A stretch of DNA of 64,000 nt. Source: Rattus norvegicus (lineage: Eukaryota > Chordata > Mammalia > Rodentia > Muridae). The position numbers and the translations under genes are program-made. Below, piece by piece: positions 53,816 through 64,000 of this stretch (within the stretch, counting starts at the first letter, position 1; every line of letters begins with the position of its first letter). Location: NCBI RefSeq assembly GCF_036323735.1, contig NC_086025.1, positions 107,794,688-107,858,687 on the forward strand, read 5' to 3'. The notes under the pieces are model-generated. The model ran no database searches and was not told the DNA's origin. It worked only from the letters and a program-made list of their open reading frames with translations.

Positions 53816-55199
53816 CGCACACTGCTCCACCATCCTGAGTGGAGGAGGAGGGAGAGAGCCAGGCACGGTCTCCAATGGGAAAGTCAGTCTTAGTTAAAAC
53901 CATCCTCCCTGGGTAGCTGGGGTAGGACATTGAAGGTGTATGCCACAGCACGGAAGGCATGCAGGGAGCAGAACAGCGTCACAGTTTTGAAGGCTTTGAG
54001 TGATGGGATCAACCTTGAGCTTTTTGCAAGAGCTGTAGATAGGCAGGAGAGGGGCACAGAGAGGGAGGGGGGAAGTCAGGGCGCTGGCTTTCTTTGAGGC
54101 TGGGAGAGGGGAAGGGCAGCACAGGGGACAGTTACTCTGAATGCAGAGCACCAATCTTGAGAGAGGAATTAGGCAGGGGACTTACAAAGGTCCATGAATA
54201 TTAAGGGAGGACCTTTGAATTTATTCTTGGATTTTGGTCTATTAAACAATTCCCTGGGGCAGCTGAGCAGATCACCTGACATGTTCTGGATGACCTGGTT
54301 AGCCCAGGCTGCACAGGGGACCTCTGGAGAGGGAAGAGGGCAAAGGGACCATTGGGAAGGGAGAGAAGCCTTTTTGTGTGCTGCAAGGTTGGGTGAACTG
54401 GGATACTGCAGGACTGATGTACCAAAATGAGCCACTCTGTGAACAGGGAGTTGGGGGAGGGGAGACAAGGGTGCAAGCTGAGTGGGTAGATGGGCCCAGA
54501 CCAGGTCCACTTCCCAGGACTTCTTAAAGATCATGGACTGGATACAAAGGAAAGATCCTTGGGGACCAGAGCCTGAAGCTTGGAACCGACTAAGGCTCTA
54601 TAGGCAGAGTAGAGGAGTCAGGGTCACAAGTTAAGACTTAGGAAAGTCATAGAAGAGGATAGGAAGCAATTGTACCCAACATTTTCCACCCCTCAGCTCT
54701 GCCCAGAGTCCCTGCTTGGCCCATTCAAACAGAGTCCCCATGGACACACACATGAGCTTGAACGTAGCCATGCAGAGAGCTCTCCATGTGCCCTTGTCAC
54801 ATGCGAGCAGCAGTGAAAGTCACTAAGGAGTTGTTCCTGCAGCCCACCGCCCACACAAGACCAAGTGACCCTCCCCTTGCTGACACCTGTGCCTGTGAGG
54901 CTCATCGTGGTCTGCCCGATGCCCATTCAAAACCAACCGCACTTTCGTCGTCTCCCCACCCTCTGCCCATCCTCCATGCGTCATTCCAAGACACTGCCAC
55001 CATGGTGTGCAGACTGTGTGCTCGAGGCTCCAGGTGAAAGCACCCAGAGTCCATTTTTGCCCTGTGCCAGGAGACATGATTGTAGACCCACCAGGCAAAG
55101 GCCCCTGCCCCTGCCTGCCACTTTCCAGGAGTCCCTCAGGACACAGCAGGAGAGCTAGCAACTCCTGCAACATAGCCTGTTGACAGCCCCCGCAGGCTT
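53816..55199. other. Unassigned sequence, no gene seen
   Basis: No recognised repeat or exon. Confidence 0.4.
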
Positions 55200-55310
55200 T
55201 CTGGAGGGACTGCAAAGGGGGCGCCATTTAGCGCCATAGATGCTTGAAGCATATGCTGTGCTATTTCTGTTTTTCAATAAAAATCAACATTAAAAATTTT
55301 TTTAACAAAG
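55200..55310 (+). other. Weak candidate polyadenylation region
   Basis: AATAAA at about 55276, within 'tttttcaataaaaatcaac', followed by an A-run and T-run. No upstream exon was recognised, so this may be chance. Confidence 0.2.
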
Positions 55311-55659
55311 CACCAGGCACCACGGAGAGCAATTAACATCACATTATGGACCAAATGGTGGCTTCTCAGAGGCAAGCAGAGGCAGCTGCCTCACCGTTGC
55401 TTGCCTGACCCTCCTCCATGACTCATGGCCACGTGCTGTGCCCTGTGCAGGCCAGACCTTTCTGCCACTGCCAGAGCTTGGGGGCACAGGTAGAATTTCC
55501 CGTTGCAGAACAAGCTAGAATCTTCTTTTGGATCTCTCATTCCCCAAAGCAGCATTTTTGTAGTGGGCTTGGTAAGTGCCCAGACCTAGAGAAAAGCTCG
55601 CCATCAATGTCCAGAACTGGGGTTTTGTCTTTGGCAAGAATCAAGGTTCAGTTTATACT
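55311..55659. other. Unassigned sequence, candidate AP-1 site
   Basis: TGACTCA lies near 55420 in 'ccatgactcatggcc'. No gene was recognised. Confidence 0.3.
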
Positions 55660-55980
55660 TGGAGATTAGGGTACAGTGTGACCAGAGATCGGGACCCACT
55701 CCAGGATGTGTTTTATTATGAGGATTAAGGCTAAATCTGTAGTCATGTAGGCTTGGAGTATAAATAATCAGGCCTCAGAATGACATTTGGATTAGGGCTC
55801 CATGTGGCATCAGGTTCAAAGTTCACAGTGACCAGGCTCACAGCACAAAGTGGGATCTATATCATGGCTCTCCATGAGACTTAGGGTCAAGGCAATCAAA
55901 GCTCAGTATGTGACTAGGATCAGGGACCAATGTGTGAAGGATTGGGGCTTGATTAGTGATCTAGACCAGGGCTCAGCCTC
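55660..55980 (+). repeat. Degenerate minisatellite-like tract
   Basis: Recurrent variants of 'ttagggctc', 'cagtgtgacca', 'gatcagggacc' and 'ggctcag' at irregular spacing suggest a decayed tandem repeat. The unit length could not be fixed by eye. Confidence 0.4.
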
Positions 55981-56599
55981 TTTTCCTTGATCTCCAGCCC
56001 CTTCTATTCTGTCAGATCCCAGCTCTAGGGGCATTCTTTGTGTCCCTTAAGTATATACCAAACCCAAGAATGTTTATAGTCCCTACACTTATGACCTGCC
56101 CTGTTTCGGTTCTCAACTGAAATGTTGCATCGTTGGAGAGACCAATCCTGGCTACTCCCATGGTACCTCCTTTGTTTCCTTCAGGGCACTCATTGTAATG
56201 TGGCTATAGAAATTCCTTCAAAAGATGTGGGCCAGCAGCAGAGATGGGGTGAGATGTGGGAGTTGGCAAGAGAGCTGGGCGAAATGGCGCTGGTCCCGCT
56301 TTCTGCTTCTTTCTGGCCCCAGGCCCAGCTTGGGATAGATGGTGATGCTGGTGGCCAGATGGGCCTCATTGGACCCCCAGCAGGATGGGCTCCCCTCCAT
56401 GGCTGGCCTTCTTCTTAAGCCAGACCTCCTTGGTCAGCCTGGCCTGCCTGGGCTCTGGTCATGCCATGGCCTGGTGGTGTGGGACACTCCACTGGGCAGA
56501 GGAGGGAAGCCTGCCATTGAGCAGCTATCATGGTGTTTTTTTCTAACCCACAGGGAAATACAAAATATAATAGAATTGATATTTACATAAATGTCACCC
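55981..56599. other. Unassigned sequence, no gene seen
   Basis: No recognised repeat or exon. An L1 3' UTR may start just before 56600. Confidence 0.4.
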
Positions 56600-57372
56600 T
56601 AAATAAACAGGTGTTAGCAGTTAACTATATTAGCTTGCTATCTCTTAAAGTGACAGAGAAAGGCCAGTAGCAGCCTTCTTCTGTCCTCCAGCCAAAGACT
56701 GCCTCCAAGCCGGTGTTCATACAGGAACCAAAATGAACACTACTCTCCCTCATCAAAGAAACTTCTCTTTGCAACAGACCGAGACAGAAACCACAACCAA
56801 TCAAAACGCAGTTATGGGGCCCAGTCTGAACAGATAGGTCTACAGAACAACTAACAGTACCTAAGGCTCATGGGACGTTGCAGATGGAAAGACTCTAAGA
56901 GCCAGAGGGTCAGGATGTCTGCTGTGAGGTTGTTTCCTAGTAATGTCAGAAGTCACAGCCAGCAAGTCTCACCACCAAGACTGCCTAAGCGTGATCGCAG
57001 CAAGGACAACAACAGACACGCTAACATGGGTGGGAAAGACTGCAAGGCCTCAGCCATACACAAAGAACTACAGGCAACTAAGGAATGCCAAGAGTAGGAG
57101 AAACAGTCTTCCCTGGGGAAGAGTACCAATACCAAATGGTCATCTCTGGAGACATAATTACAAGTAATGTGATACAGACTGAGTGGGTTATATTTAGGAA
57201 TACACATGTATGGACATATATGAATGTACTAGCAGTAAATGAAAAAAAAAGGTCATGAATTTGAAACAAAGAAAAAAATTAAGGAGTAATTGGGAGTGTT
57301 TGGAGGGAGAAAAGGGAATGGGGAGATGATATAACTATATGATGATCTTAATAAAAGAAGTAAAAAAATCAG
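56600..57372 (+). mobile_element. Lx-type L1 3' UTR
   Basis: '..catcaaagaaacttctctttgc', in short blocks, 'caatcaaaacgcagttatgg', 'aactacaggcaactaaggaat', 'aataccaaatggtcatctc' and a terminal A-rich tail with AATAAA (about 57351) match an Lx-type rodent L1 3' UTR. The open frames at 56870-57167 lie inside it. Confidence 0.75.
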
Positions 57373-57788
57373 CACTATTCTGTGCATCAAAACGTGCGCA
57401 TCTGGAATCACTTCGACAAACCTTTAGTCCTCATTCCCTCCTCTAGCATTGTTTTAGAGACTTACCCTAGATAACACACCAAAGTCATTCGTAGTTTGGC
57501 TAGAGGGCTCCATTGTGGATAAAATCTGTGTTTATCTGTCTCCTTAACTAGTGTCTTTTCTTGGGTAGGAATTTCTGCTGTGACAAATCACAGCTTGCAG
57601 CTTGAACACAGGAGAGTATCTAATGACTGTGAGAACTTGCCCGGAAGTGTTACAAGCCATCTTGGTTAGAGATCAAGAGTGATTTTTCGCGTCACAGGGA
57701 TCTGCCTGCCCACCAACTGTGGCAGTGGTCCTGTTTCTCCACATCCATGCCAATGGTCAGATTACCAGTTTTCTCAGTCTTTGTCAGT
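57373..57788. other. Unassigned, possible ancient LTR at 57540-57690
   Basis: '..tttctgctgtgacaaatcac' and what follows faintly resemble an ancient MaLR-type LTR. No gene was recognised. Confidence 0.3.
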
Positions 57789-57850
57789 GATGACACGATG
57801 ACGCGATGACGCATGACGCGATGACGCAATGACGCGATGGCGTGATGATG
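57789..57850 (+). repeat. CpG-rich 8-bp tandem repeat (GATGACGC)n
   Basis: About eight units: GATGACAC, GATGACGC twice, ATGACGC, GATGACGC, AATGACGC, GATGGCGT and GATGATG. Five units contain TGACG, a CREB/ATF half-site, and CpG is retained in most units. Confidence 0.9.
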
Positions 57851-57959
57851 TCTCTTCCACTCTAACTGCCTGTGTGGACCACTCCATTTCCCACCTGTGG
57901 ACCGCCTGCGCCATCCTGCCCCTGGCACACCCTTACTCAGCTTTCGAAATCTTTCTGTC
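57851..57959. other. Unassigned sequence
   Basis: No feature recognised. Confidence 0.4.
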
Positions 57960-58120
57960 TGTTGTCATATGCCCCTCCTGAGATATGTTGAAAACATTCT
58001 CCTATGCTTTTCAAAAAACGCCTTACAGTTTTGCATTTCACGTACGAGTTTTCCGTCCATCTGGAATTTATTTCTGTGTTTGCTGTGAGATAGACATCTA
58101 ATTTTATCTCGCAGATCATT
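57960..58120 (-). mobile_element. Old L1 ORF2 fragment, reverse
   Basis: '..ccttacagttttgcatttcac', in short blocks, 'catctggaatttatttctgtg' and 'gtgagatagacatctaatttt' match the reverse complement of old L1 ORF2. Confidence 0.6.
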
Positions 58121-59464
58121 TCTTCTTCGCCTTCCGTGACACGCGTTGAGGTAAAGGTTTGAAGTATGATTTCATGCACTTGAATTCTGGTGGGGCGGCT
58201 ATGATCCCTCAATATCAGGAGAATCAAAAGAGAAATTGTTTGTGCTCCCACCCGGGAAGGGGGGCTGGGAATCAGCATCTGAATTTGGGAACACACACAT
58301 TCAAACCACATACTCTCAAGAAGTCTTTGGCTGGCAGGGTTGACCTTGGTCCTTGGGTTGTGGTAGTGTTTATTGCTGTGAGTCCCACTTTAGCACCCTC
58401 CCTCGACTTGAGGAGTAGATCCCCTACTTGGACTACAGAAAACACATGGAGACATGTGAAATTCTCTGGCGTAGGGACTCGGCTTCTTTCCTTCACTTTG
58501 CTTATTCAATCTAAGACAGCTACGCAGAGCCTGAGTGGCTCCTTTAGATTTGGGTTACATCCATGCTAACACCATTTATTTACAGCCACTCAGGCTGCAC
58601 TGGCCCTGTCACAAGGAACTCCTTCAACTCTTCACTGTTGTCTGGAAGGCTCTGTGTGGTACCTTCATCAGGATCCTCCCTTTACTCTAAAAAACTGTGC
58701 TTTCAGCTTGTCTTGCACACCTCCTCCCGAGTCCCCATCTCGATTGTCTGCAAAAAACCTCACTTCTCCTTATGGAGATGGCTCTAGAAACCAAGCTCTG
58801 GGTACTTGGCTACTAACTGCAGCTAGGGTATTGTTGCTGCTGGATACTCCAGCCCAGGAGAGTGTATGTGCACTCAACTCCATGTGTGTGCCTGCGTCTG
58901 CGACTCTACTCCATTCCCACATAGACTGTTTTAGTCCCTCTATTGCTTCTCTGTGATGTATCTGCCTTGGGAGACAGTGGGACCAAGAGTACAATGCTAG
59001 TCATTAAGCTCCTCAACGGGTTTGTCAAGGGGCAAAGACACACAGTCACATGGTGCTATGTAAGCCTTGGTTATAGAGCCTTTCAGCTGGCTGGAGGGCA
59101 TCAGCCCTGTTGGGAACTGCCTCTAGAGGTATCAAGTGGGGACTCCAGTCCTGCAGCCACAAGACACTGAATTACCTCAAGGCAAATGAACCTTGATTCA
59201 AATGAACAAGAGAGGACCTAGATTCCAGCCAAGACCACAGACAGGCAGTCGGTGGAGCTCCAGTGGAGCAGCTACCCACACCCACCAGGACTCTCGCCTA
59301 CAGAAACAGAGACACAGTGTATCTGTGTGCTTAGGCAACAGTGTTGTGGACACTTGCTGTGGGTGGAGAACCAGCACAGGCAAGCCCAAGTCTGCCAGCA
59401 GCCTCTGCCCTCTGCGACTGTCACTTGGTCACTGACTACACAGCCAGAGATTTTACAATTTCTC
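58121..59464. other. Unassigned sequence, no gene seen
   Basis: No exon was recognised. The stretch 58150-58315 may be an ancient LTR remnant. Confidence 0.35.
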
Positions 59465-59700
59465 TTTAAAATGCTTGTATTTATTTACTGTGTGTGTGTG
59501 TGTGTGTGTGCGTGCGTGCGTGCGTGTGTGTGTGAGATATGAGGGGAGTGGGGGCCTTGCAGCATATATGTGGAGGTCAGAGAACAACTTCATGGAGTCA
59601 TTTCTCTCCTTCCACCTTTTGTGGATTCCAGGGATTGAACTCGGGCTGCAAGGCTTCTGTGCCAGGTGCTCTGCTTACAGAGCCTTTCCCTGGCCCCTCT
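59465..59700 (-). mobile_element. B3 SINE, reverse, with (TG)n
   Basis: On + it has a (TG)n/(CGTG)n tract (59489-59534), then 'tatgtggaggtcagagaac', 'tctctccttccaccttttgtg', 'ccagggattgaactcggg' and '..agagcctttccctgg'. This is a reverse B2/B3-family SINE. Confidence 0.7.
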
Positions 59701-60990
59701 TATGGAGGAGGAAGAATACTTAAGTGTAACCAGATGAGGGTTGCAGGAGAACTCCAGTCTCCGTTCTTGAGTGTTTTTGTGCCTGCAGAAGGTCGAGCGC
59801 ATGTCAGTTGCCACCTCTTATCTGATTCTGTGAGTAGTTTCCGTCAGCCAGAGGGGCTGTGCGGATGCTGGGACTCTGACCTCTTCAAAGTGCAGGAGCA
59901 TCAGTGAGGGGGCTCCTGGAGTAAAACATTCGAGGTGTGTATTCAGCTTCCAGTTCCTCTTTTTCTCTCAATGAACCATCATTAAATCAATGATGTATCT
60001 CATAATCGTTTGTATGTAAGAGTTAATCAACATACCTCAAGAATATAAGGATACCTCAAATCCATCCACAAAATTAGCACAGGCAATCTTCTCCCAATCT
60101 CAACCCTCACGGTTACCCCGAGCTGTGCCAGTGTACCCTGTCTACTTTCTCCACACCCCCTGTTTAGAACCCCAGGGAGTACGTCCTGTCTGTTTTGCAC
60201 ATCCCCACTATGGGTGTAACACAGACCTTGAATGGGAAGAAAGGTTTTCCTTCATATTCTTAGCATGAATAAGGTTCTATTATCGCACAGGCCTGCATCT
60301 CATTCAACCCCTGTTTCCTGGGAGCCTTCCTTTTGTCAAGACAGGAAAGTACATGTCATGACCTGTCCCTAGCCACAGCAGACAAAAACACAGCTGAGCT
60401 CCAGAGACTAAAGTTCCCTAAAGCAGCTGGCGATGAAGTTTTGCATTCTCATCTCCTTCAGTTCCTATAGCCACCAGAGTCTCCCTTTCCTCTGGGGGGA
60501 ACAGGCTTCAGCTCTATTTTCTTAGGATGACAGTGGCAGAATGGTTCATGGCAGGAGTGTGATTTTCTGAGGCATCTTCAGGAGCCAGGACGACGAGCAG
60601 AGTGCCGGATGCAGGATTGTGAAGAGGCTCATCATGGTGATGTCTGGAGTTCCAAGGACAGGACTCCAGTGCACTGAGCCTCAGAGTGACCTGGGGAGAC
60701 GAATGTGTCTACAGAGGCTGGCCCTCACTCTCCTTAACTCTGGCTGTCCTGTGGGGGAAACCCTCGGATCTAGAAGCTTTTCCCAGGGGCTTTCTGGAAC
60801 TCTCCATGGTGCCCAGTACAGGTGCCTTGGAGGTGGCATAAGAAAGTAATGCCCACTGGAGAGCTTAAGCACTGGATACCTTGTGTGTTTGGCCCTGACG
60901 ACCTGAAGGAGTGATCATGTGTTGGATCGGTCTCTTCCAAGATAATGCTCAATATTACATGAGGTAATAAATCATACCTGGAATTCCATA
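59701..60990. other. Unassigned sequence, no gene seen
   Basis: No recognised repeat or exon. Confidence 0.4.
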
Positions 60991-61174
60991 TGTGTGTATG
61001 TATACGTATACACACATATTATATGTAATGTTATATATTATATGATATATATTACAAGTTACATGCTACATGTTACATTCTATGTGCTATATGCTGTAGG
61101 TTACAGAATATATATTATACTATGTATTACATATTATAATTACATATTTTGTAGATGTAGATGTTCATGTAGAT

Positions 61175-61218
<44 letters not shown>
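60991..61218 (+). repeat. AT-rich TACAT/TATAT tract plus (AC)n
   Basis: Degenerate 'ttacatgctacatgttacatt' units, given here in part, across 60991-61165, followed by about 20 AC units (61177-61218). Confidence 0.85.
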
Positions 61219-64000
61219 TTGATTTGCAGGCTTTGGTCCAGCAAATTCAATAATGGCCATCTACCAACAGGAGGTCCACCAATCCAGTAGATGTCAGTCC
61301 ACGAGGCTGGATGTCTCAGCTGGTCTTCGGTAAACACTGGGATCTTGAAGAAACAGGCCCTAGTGCCAGTGAAGGGAAACTTGCCAGCAAGAGTGAGGGC
61401 AAGCAGGCAAAGAGTTTCCTTTTCTGTGCCCTTTTTATAGGCTGCCAGCAGAAGGTGTGGCCCAACTTGAAGATGGATCTTCCCCCTTCTCATGATCTAA
61501 TTAAGAAAAATCCCTCGCAGATGTACCCAGCTGCTTGGGCTTTAGTCAATTCCAGATGTAGTCGAGTTGACATCCAAGAATGTTCATCACAAAGGTTCTG
61601 GGGTTACACCCTCGTAATGGCACTTCAAGAGAGACACAGTCCAGTTCCTAATGCAGAGAACAGGAGTGTGCAGTGTTAAAGAGTTGGGGAGCCAAGCGGG
61701 TTATATGCACTGAGCAGTATGAGAGGCCGCAGCAGCCAGGCCCTAGGGTGACTCAGACTTTGTTTCCATAGGTCTAGCTCCATCACCCTGCTCTCTACAA
61801 AGCCACCTGTGCCTCAGGCCTTATCAGCCAACACAGGCAGCCTTTCTTGTTTGGGAAGCCCCTTGGTTACAGGCCACATCTGCAGAGTCATGTGAAGCAG
61901 AGAGCACAGTGTTAATGGCCGAAGCATGCATTTTCACAGCGACTCAGCTCATCATTGAGAGCGTCTTCCTGAGGTGGCCTCAGGTCTCTGCTGTCTGTCC
62001 TTTCCTAATGCTCAGCTTGTCACAGGAGGAGGAACCCAACCTCCTTTGCCCTCTTCATCCCCAGAACATGGCACTGCAGCAAACAAAGATAGGAGGAGGG
62101 AGCTGCTTTACCATAGTCTCTAGACTGGGCCTTCTCTAGTTCCCCTTAGTTCAGGACTGCTGCTTTCATAGGAGTTTGCCAAAGAGCCATTCTCCTTCGG
62201 GTTTTATGGGCCCAGAAGTTGAGCTCATGGTGTAAGAGAGGAAGGGCAGGGCAGGAGAGGACAGAACTGTTTATAGCTGATCTACTCCCTTACCTCCATG
62301 TCAGAATAATTTGATGACCCCACAGGAAAAAGACTCTCTCTACCTAGTCCCCTCACTCCTGCAGGGCTCTCCAAGAACTCTGGAATATGGCTTTCCAGAG
62401 AACCTTGAGCAGACTGGTGGCTGTCTGTGACAGCCCTGTTGGAGCCATCTAGATCACTCTGCCACAAGATGGGGGGAACACAATATGTCGTATTTTGCCT
62501 CAGGAATTCTGGGAAATTTGAAAGACTAAGGTGCTTTGGGAGACAGAAGGGAGGCAGCAGATTCCCCACAGACAGGGCTTTGTCAGAAAAGTCCAGAGCT
62601 GGTGAAGAGTGGCGATGTCACACCCAGTGAGCCAGGGAGACACTGCGGTAGCAGAGCAAGCTGCAGCTGGCACAGCTGTGAGGAAGAGGCACAGCCTTGC
62701 TCTGGGATTGGGACCTTAGGTCCTTAGTGTGTAGAGCAGAGCTGACATGTGAGGCTGGAAGACTGGCTCAGACTTGTTTCCTGTGTCACTGGCTAAGGTC
62801 ACCATGGTTGGCAATGCCACAGGAGAGCTCAAAGATGGGATAAAAGGGAATCAGAGGTGATACGGTGGAGTCCAAGTCCTGGCTGCTGGCATGGAGAAAG
62901 AAGGTACAGAATGGATTCACTCCCCTGTGTCCACTGTCTTCTCCTAAGCAAGCTCCTAGAAGCCAGGACTTCAAGCGTCTTCCAGGCCACAGCCTACAGG
63001 ACAGAGCCAGTGAGATGACACTGTTATCTTCTACGAGCAGCTAGTGCCAGGGAATGATCTCCCCAGCGGGCAAACCATGGGGTGTCATCTGCAGGATACA
63101 GTGAAGTGGCCTGGACAGAGGAAAGAGGTACATAAGGATTTTAGTGGTTTAGCAGCACCCAGTGGATAAGAGGGTCTGGAGGAGACATGTGTGCTTCTGC
63201 GAAGGTAGGAGTGATAGGTCCAGGAGGGAATTTGAAAGTTCTGAGCAGACCTCAGAGTTAGGGATCATGGCACAGAAAAGAAATGAGGCTGAGCAGACAG
63301 GATAGGACAGGAGGCCTCAGGAGGGCCGTAGGAGACCGGATAGGACAGGAGGCCTCTGGAAGCCTGGTGCTTTTATGCTGACCCGGCCTGGGATGGTAGC
63401 AGGGGTGGGGAAGGGTTTGAGGAATCTGCGTAAACAAGCTGGATCCTAGTCGTTTTGGAAAGGTGACAAGAACTATGAGACAGGCCAGGGACTATCAGCA
63501 GCAACCTCTGCAATCAGGCACAAATGGGTTCCTGTAAGTGGATTCCCCGAGGAGGCAAGGGGAATTGAGTCCTCACAGAGGCATATGGAAATGCCTTTTG
63601 TGAATAATGCGGCCGCCTTCCCCAGAACCCTGCAATGATGTGCCTCCTTGGCCTTTGTCAGAGTGTGTCCGCCAAGACTCTGCCAGCAGGCAGGTTTTAT
63701 GACTTCCATTTGGAGAACGAGAAAAGTGGCTTCTGGTGACTTGGAGGGCTTGTCAATCAGGGACATTTCTACTCCCTCTGGCTCCTGGCTTTCTTGGATC
63801 AGATCAGCACATGCTGAGGAATGAGGTCCTTCTCTTTCTCTCTCTGCATCCCATGCAGTAGTCCTCCCCTATCTCCCCCCACAAATGTCCCATGTGTACA
63901 CACTTCTACCTCTGTCACGACCTCTCCCAAGTTCTCCCATGTGACCCACTGTGTCCTAAATAAGGTGGACTTCCCACTTACGACACGACAGGTCCACTAC
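61219..64000. other. Single-copy-like sequence to window end, no gene seen
   Basis: No exon or named repeat was recognised. One small duplication is present: GATAGGACAGGAGGCCTC at 63301-63318 and again at 63339-63356. Confidence 0.4.

Noticed and set aside
53581..53960. Leu/Ser/Cys-rich minus-strand frames resembling membrane segments
   Set aside because: They are translations of a GAGACA-type purine tract, not transmembrane proteins.
56870..57167. Basic open frames of about 75 codons
   Set aside because: They lie within an Lx-type L1 3' UTR.
1..64000. A previously undescribed gene system or operon
   Set aside because: No cluster of host coding genes is visible. The only robust protein frames are L1 ORF1 and ORF2, which belong to a known family.

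Overview
The window is mammalian nuclear DNA, almost certainly rat (Rattus). The evidence is a near-consensus ID SINE with a perfect target-site duplication at 50.3-50.45 kb, a full-length L1 whose 5' UTR carries tandem ~606-bp promoter units, and rodent B1, B3, B4/RSINE1-like, URR1-like and MaLR-type LTR repeats. No host protein-coding exon, tRNA, rRNA or CRISPR array could be supported. The only long coding frames belong to LINE-1. Family names come from memory of consensus sequences; no database search was run.

Layout. 1-2.4 kb holds MaLR-type LTRs and an Lx-type L1 3' UTR, with one 5'-truncated L1 tail inserted in an LTR. 3.7-17.5 kb is one repeat nest. An ancient L1 ORF2 runs collinearly in seven or more pieces. 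It is split by a B1, by a 5'-truncated L1Rn (4449-5530 and 12148-13345) and, inside that, by a full-length L1 (5531-12132, 15-bp target-site duplication AAAGAAATGTTCAAC), then by an ID-like SINE, a B4-like SINE, three LTRs and microsatellites. The full-length L1 has an intact ORF1 (6447-7502). Its ORF2 is open from 7562 to 11389 except for one in-frame TGA at 10232-10234, which removes the C-terminal Cys-rich region.

17.5-64 kb is mostly single-copy, non-coding sequence with scattered old repeats (MIR, URR1, LTRs, a second nested old L1 at 27.6-29.0 kb, an Lx-type 3' UTR at 56.6-57.37 kb) and many simple repeats. These include a 31-bp minisatellite in a CATC array at 25.2-25.8 kb, GGT/GAT-type arrays at 40.5-41.5 kb split by an LTR, and a CpG-containing 8-bp TGACG repeat at 57.8 kb. 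Several unique stretches contain transcription-factor-like motifs, notably a 17-bp Maf/AP-1-type palindrome at 46357-46373. They are offered only as enhancer candidates.

The most interesting content is the L1-in-L1-in-L1 nest: a nearly intact L1 with a single nonsense codon, a possible short 3' transduction, and antisense open frames in its 5' UTR.
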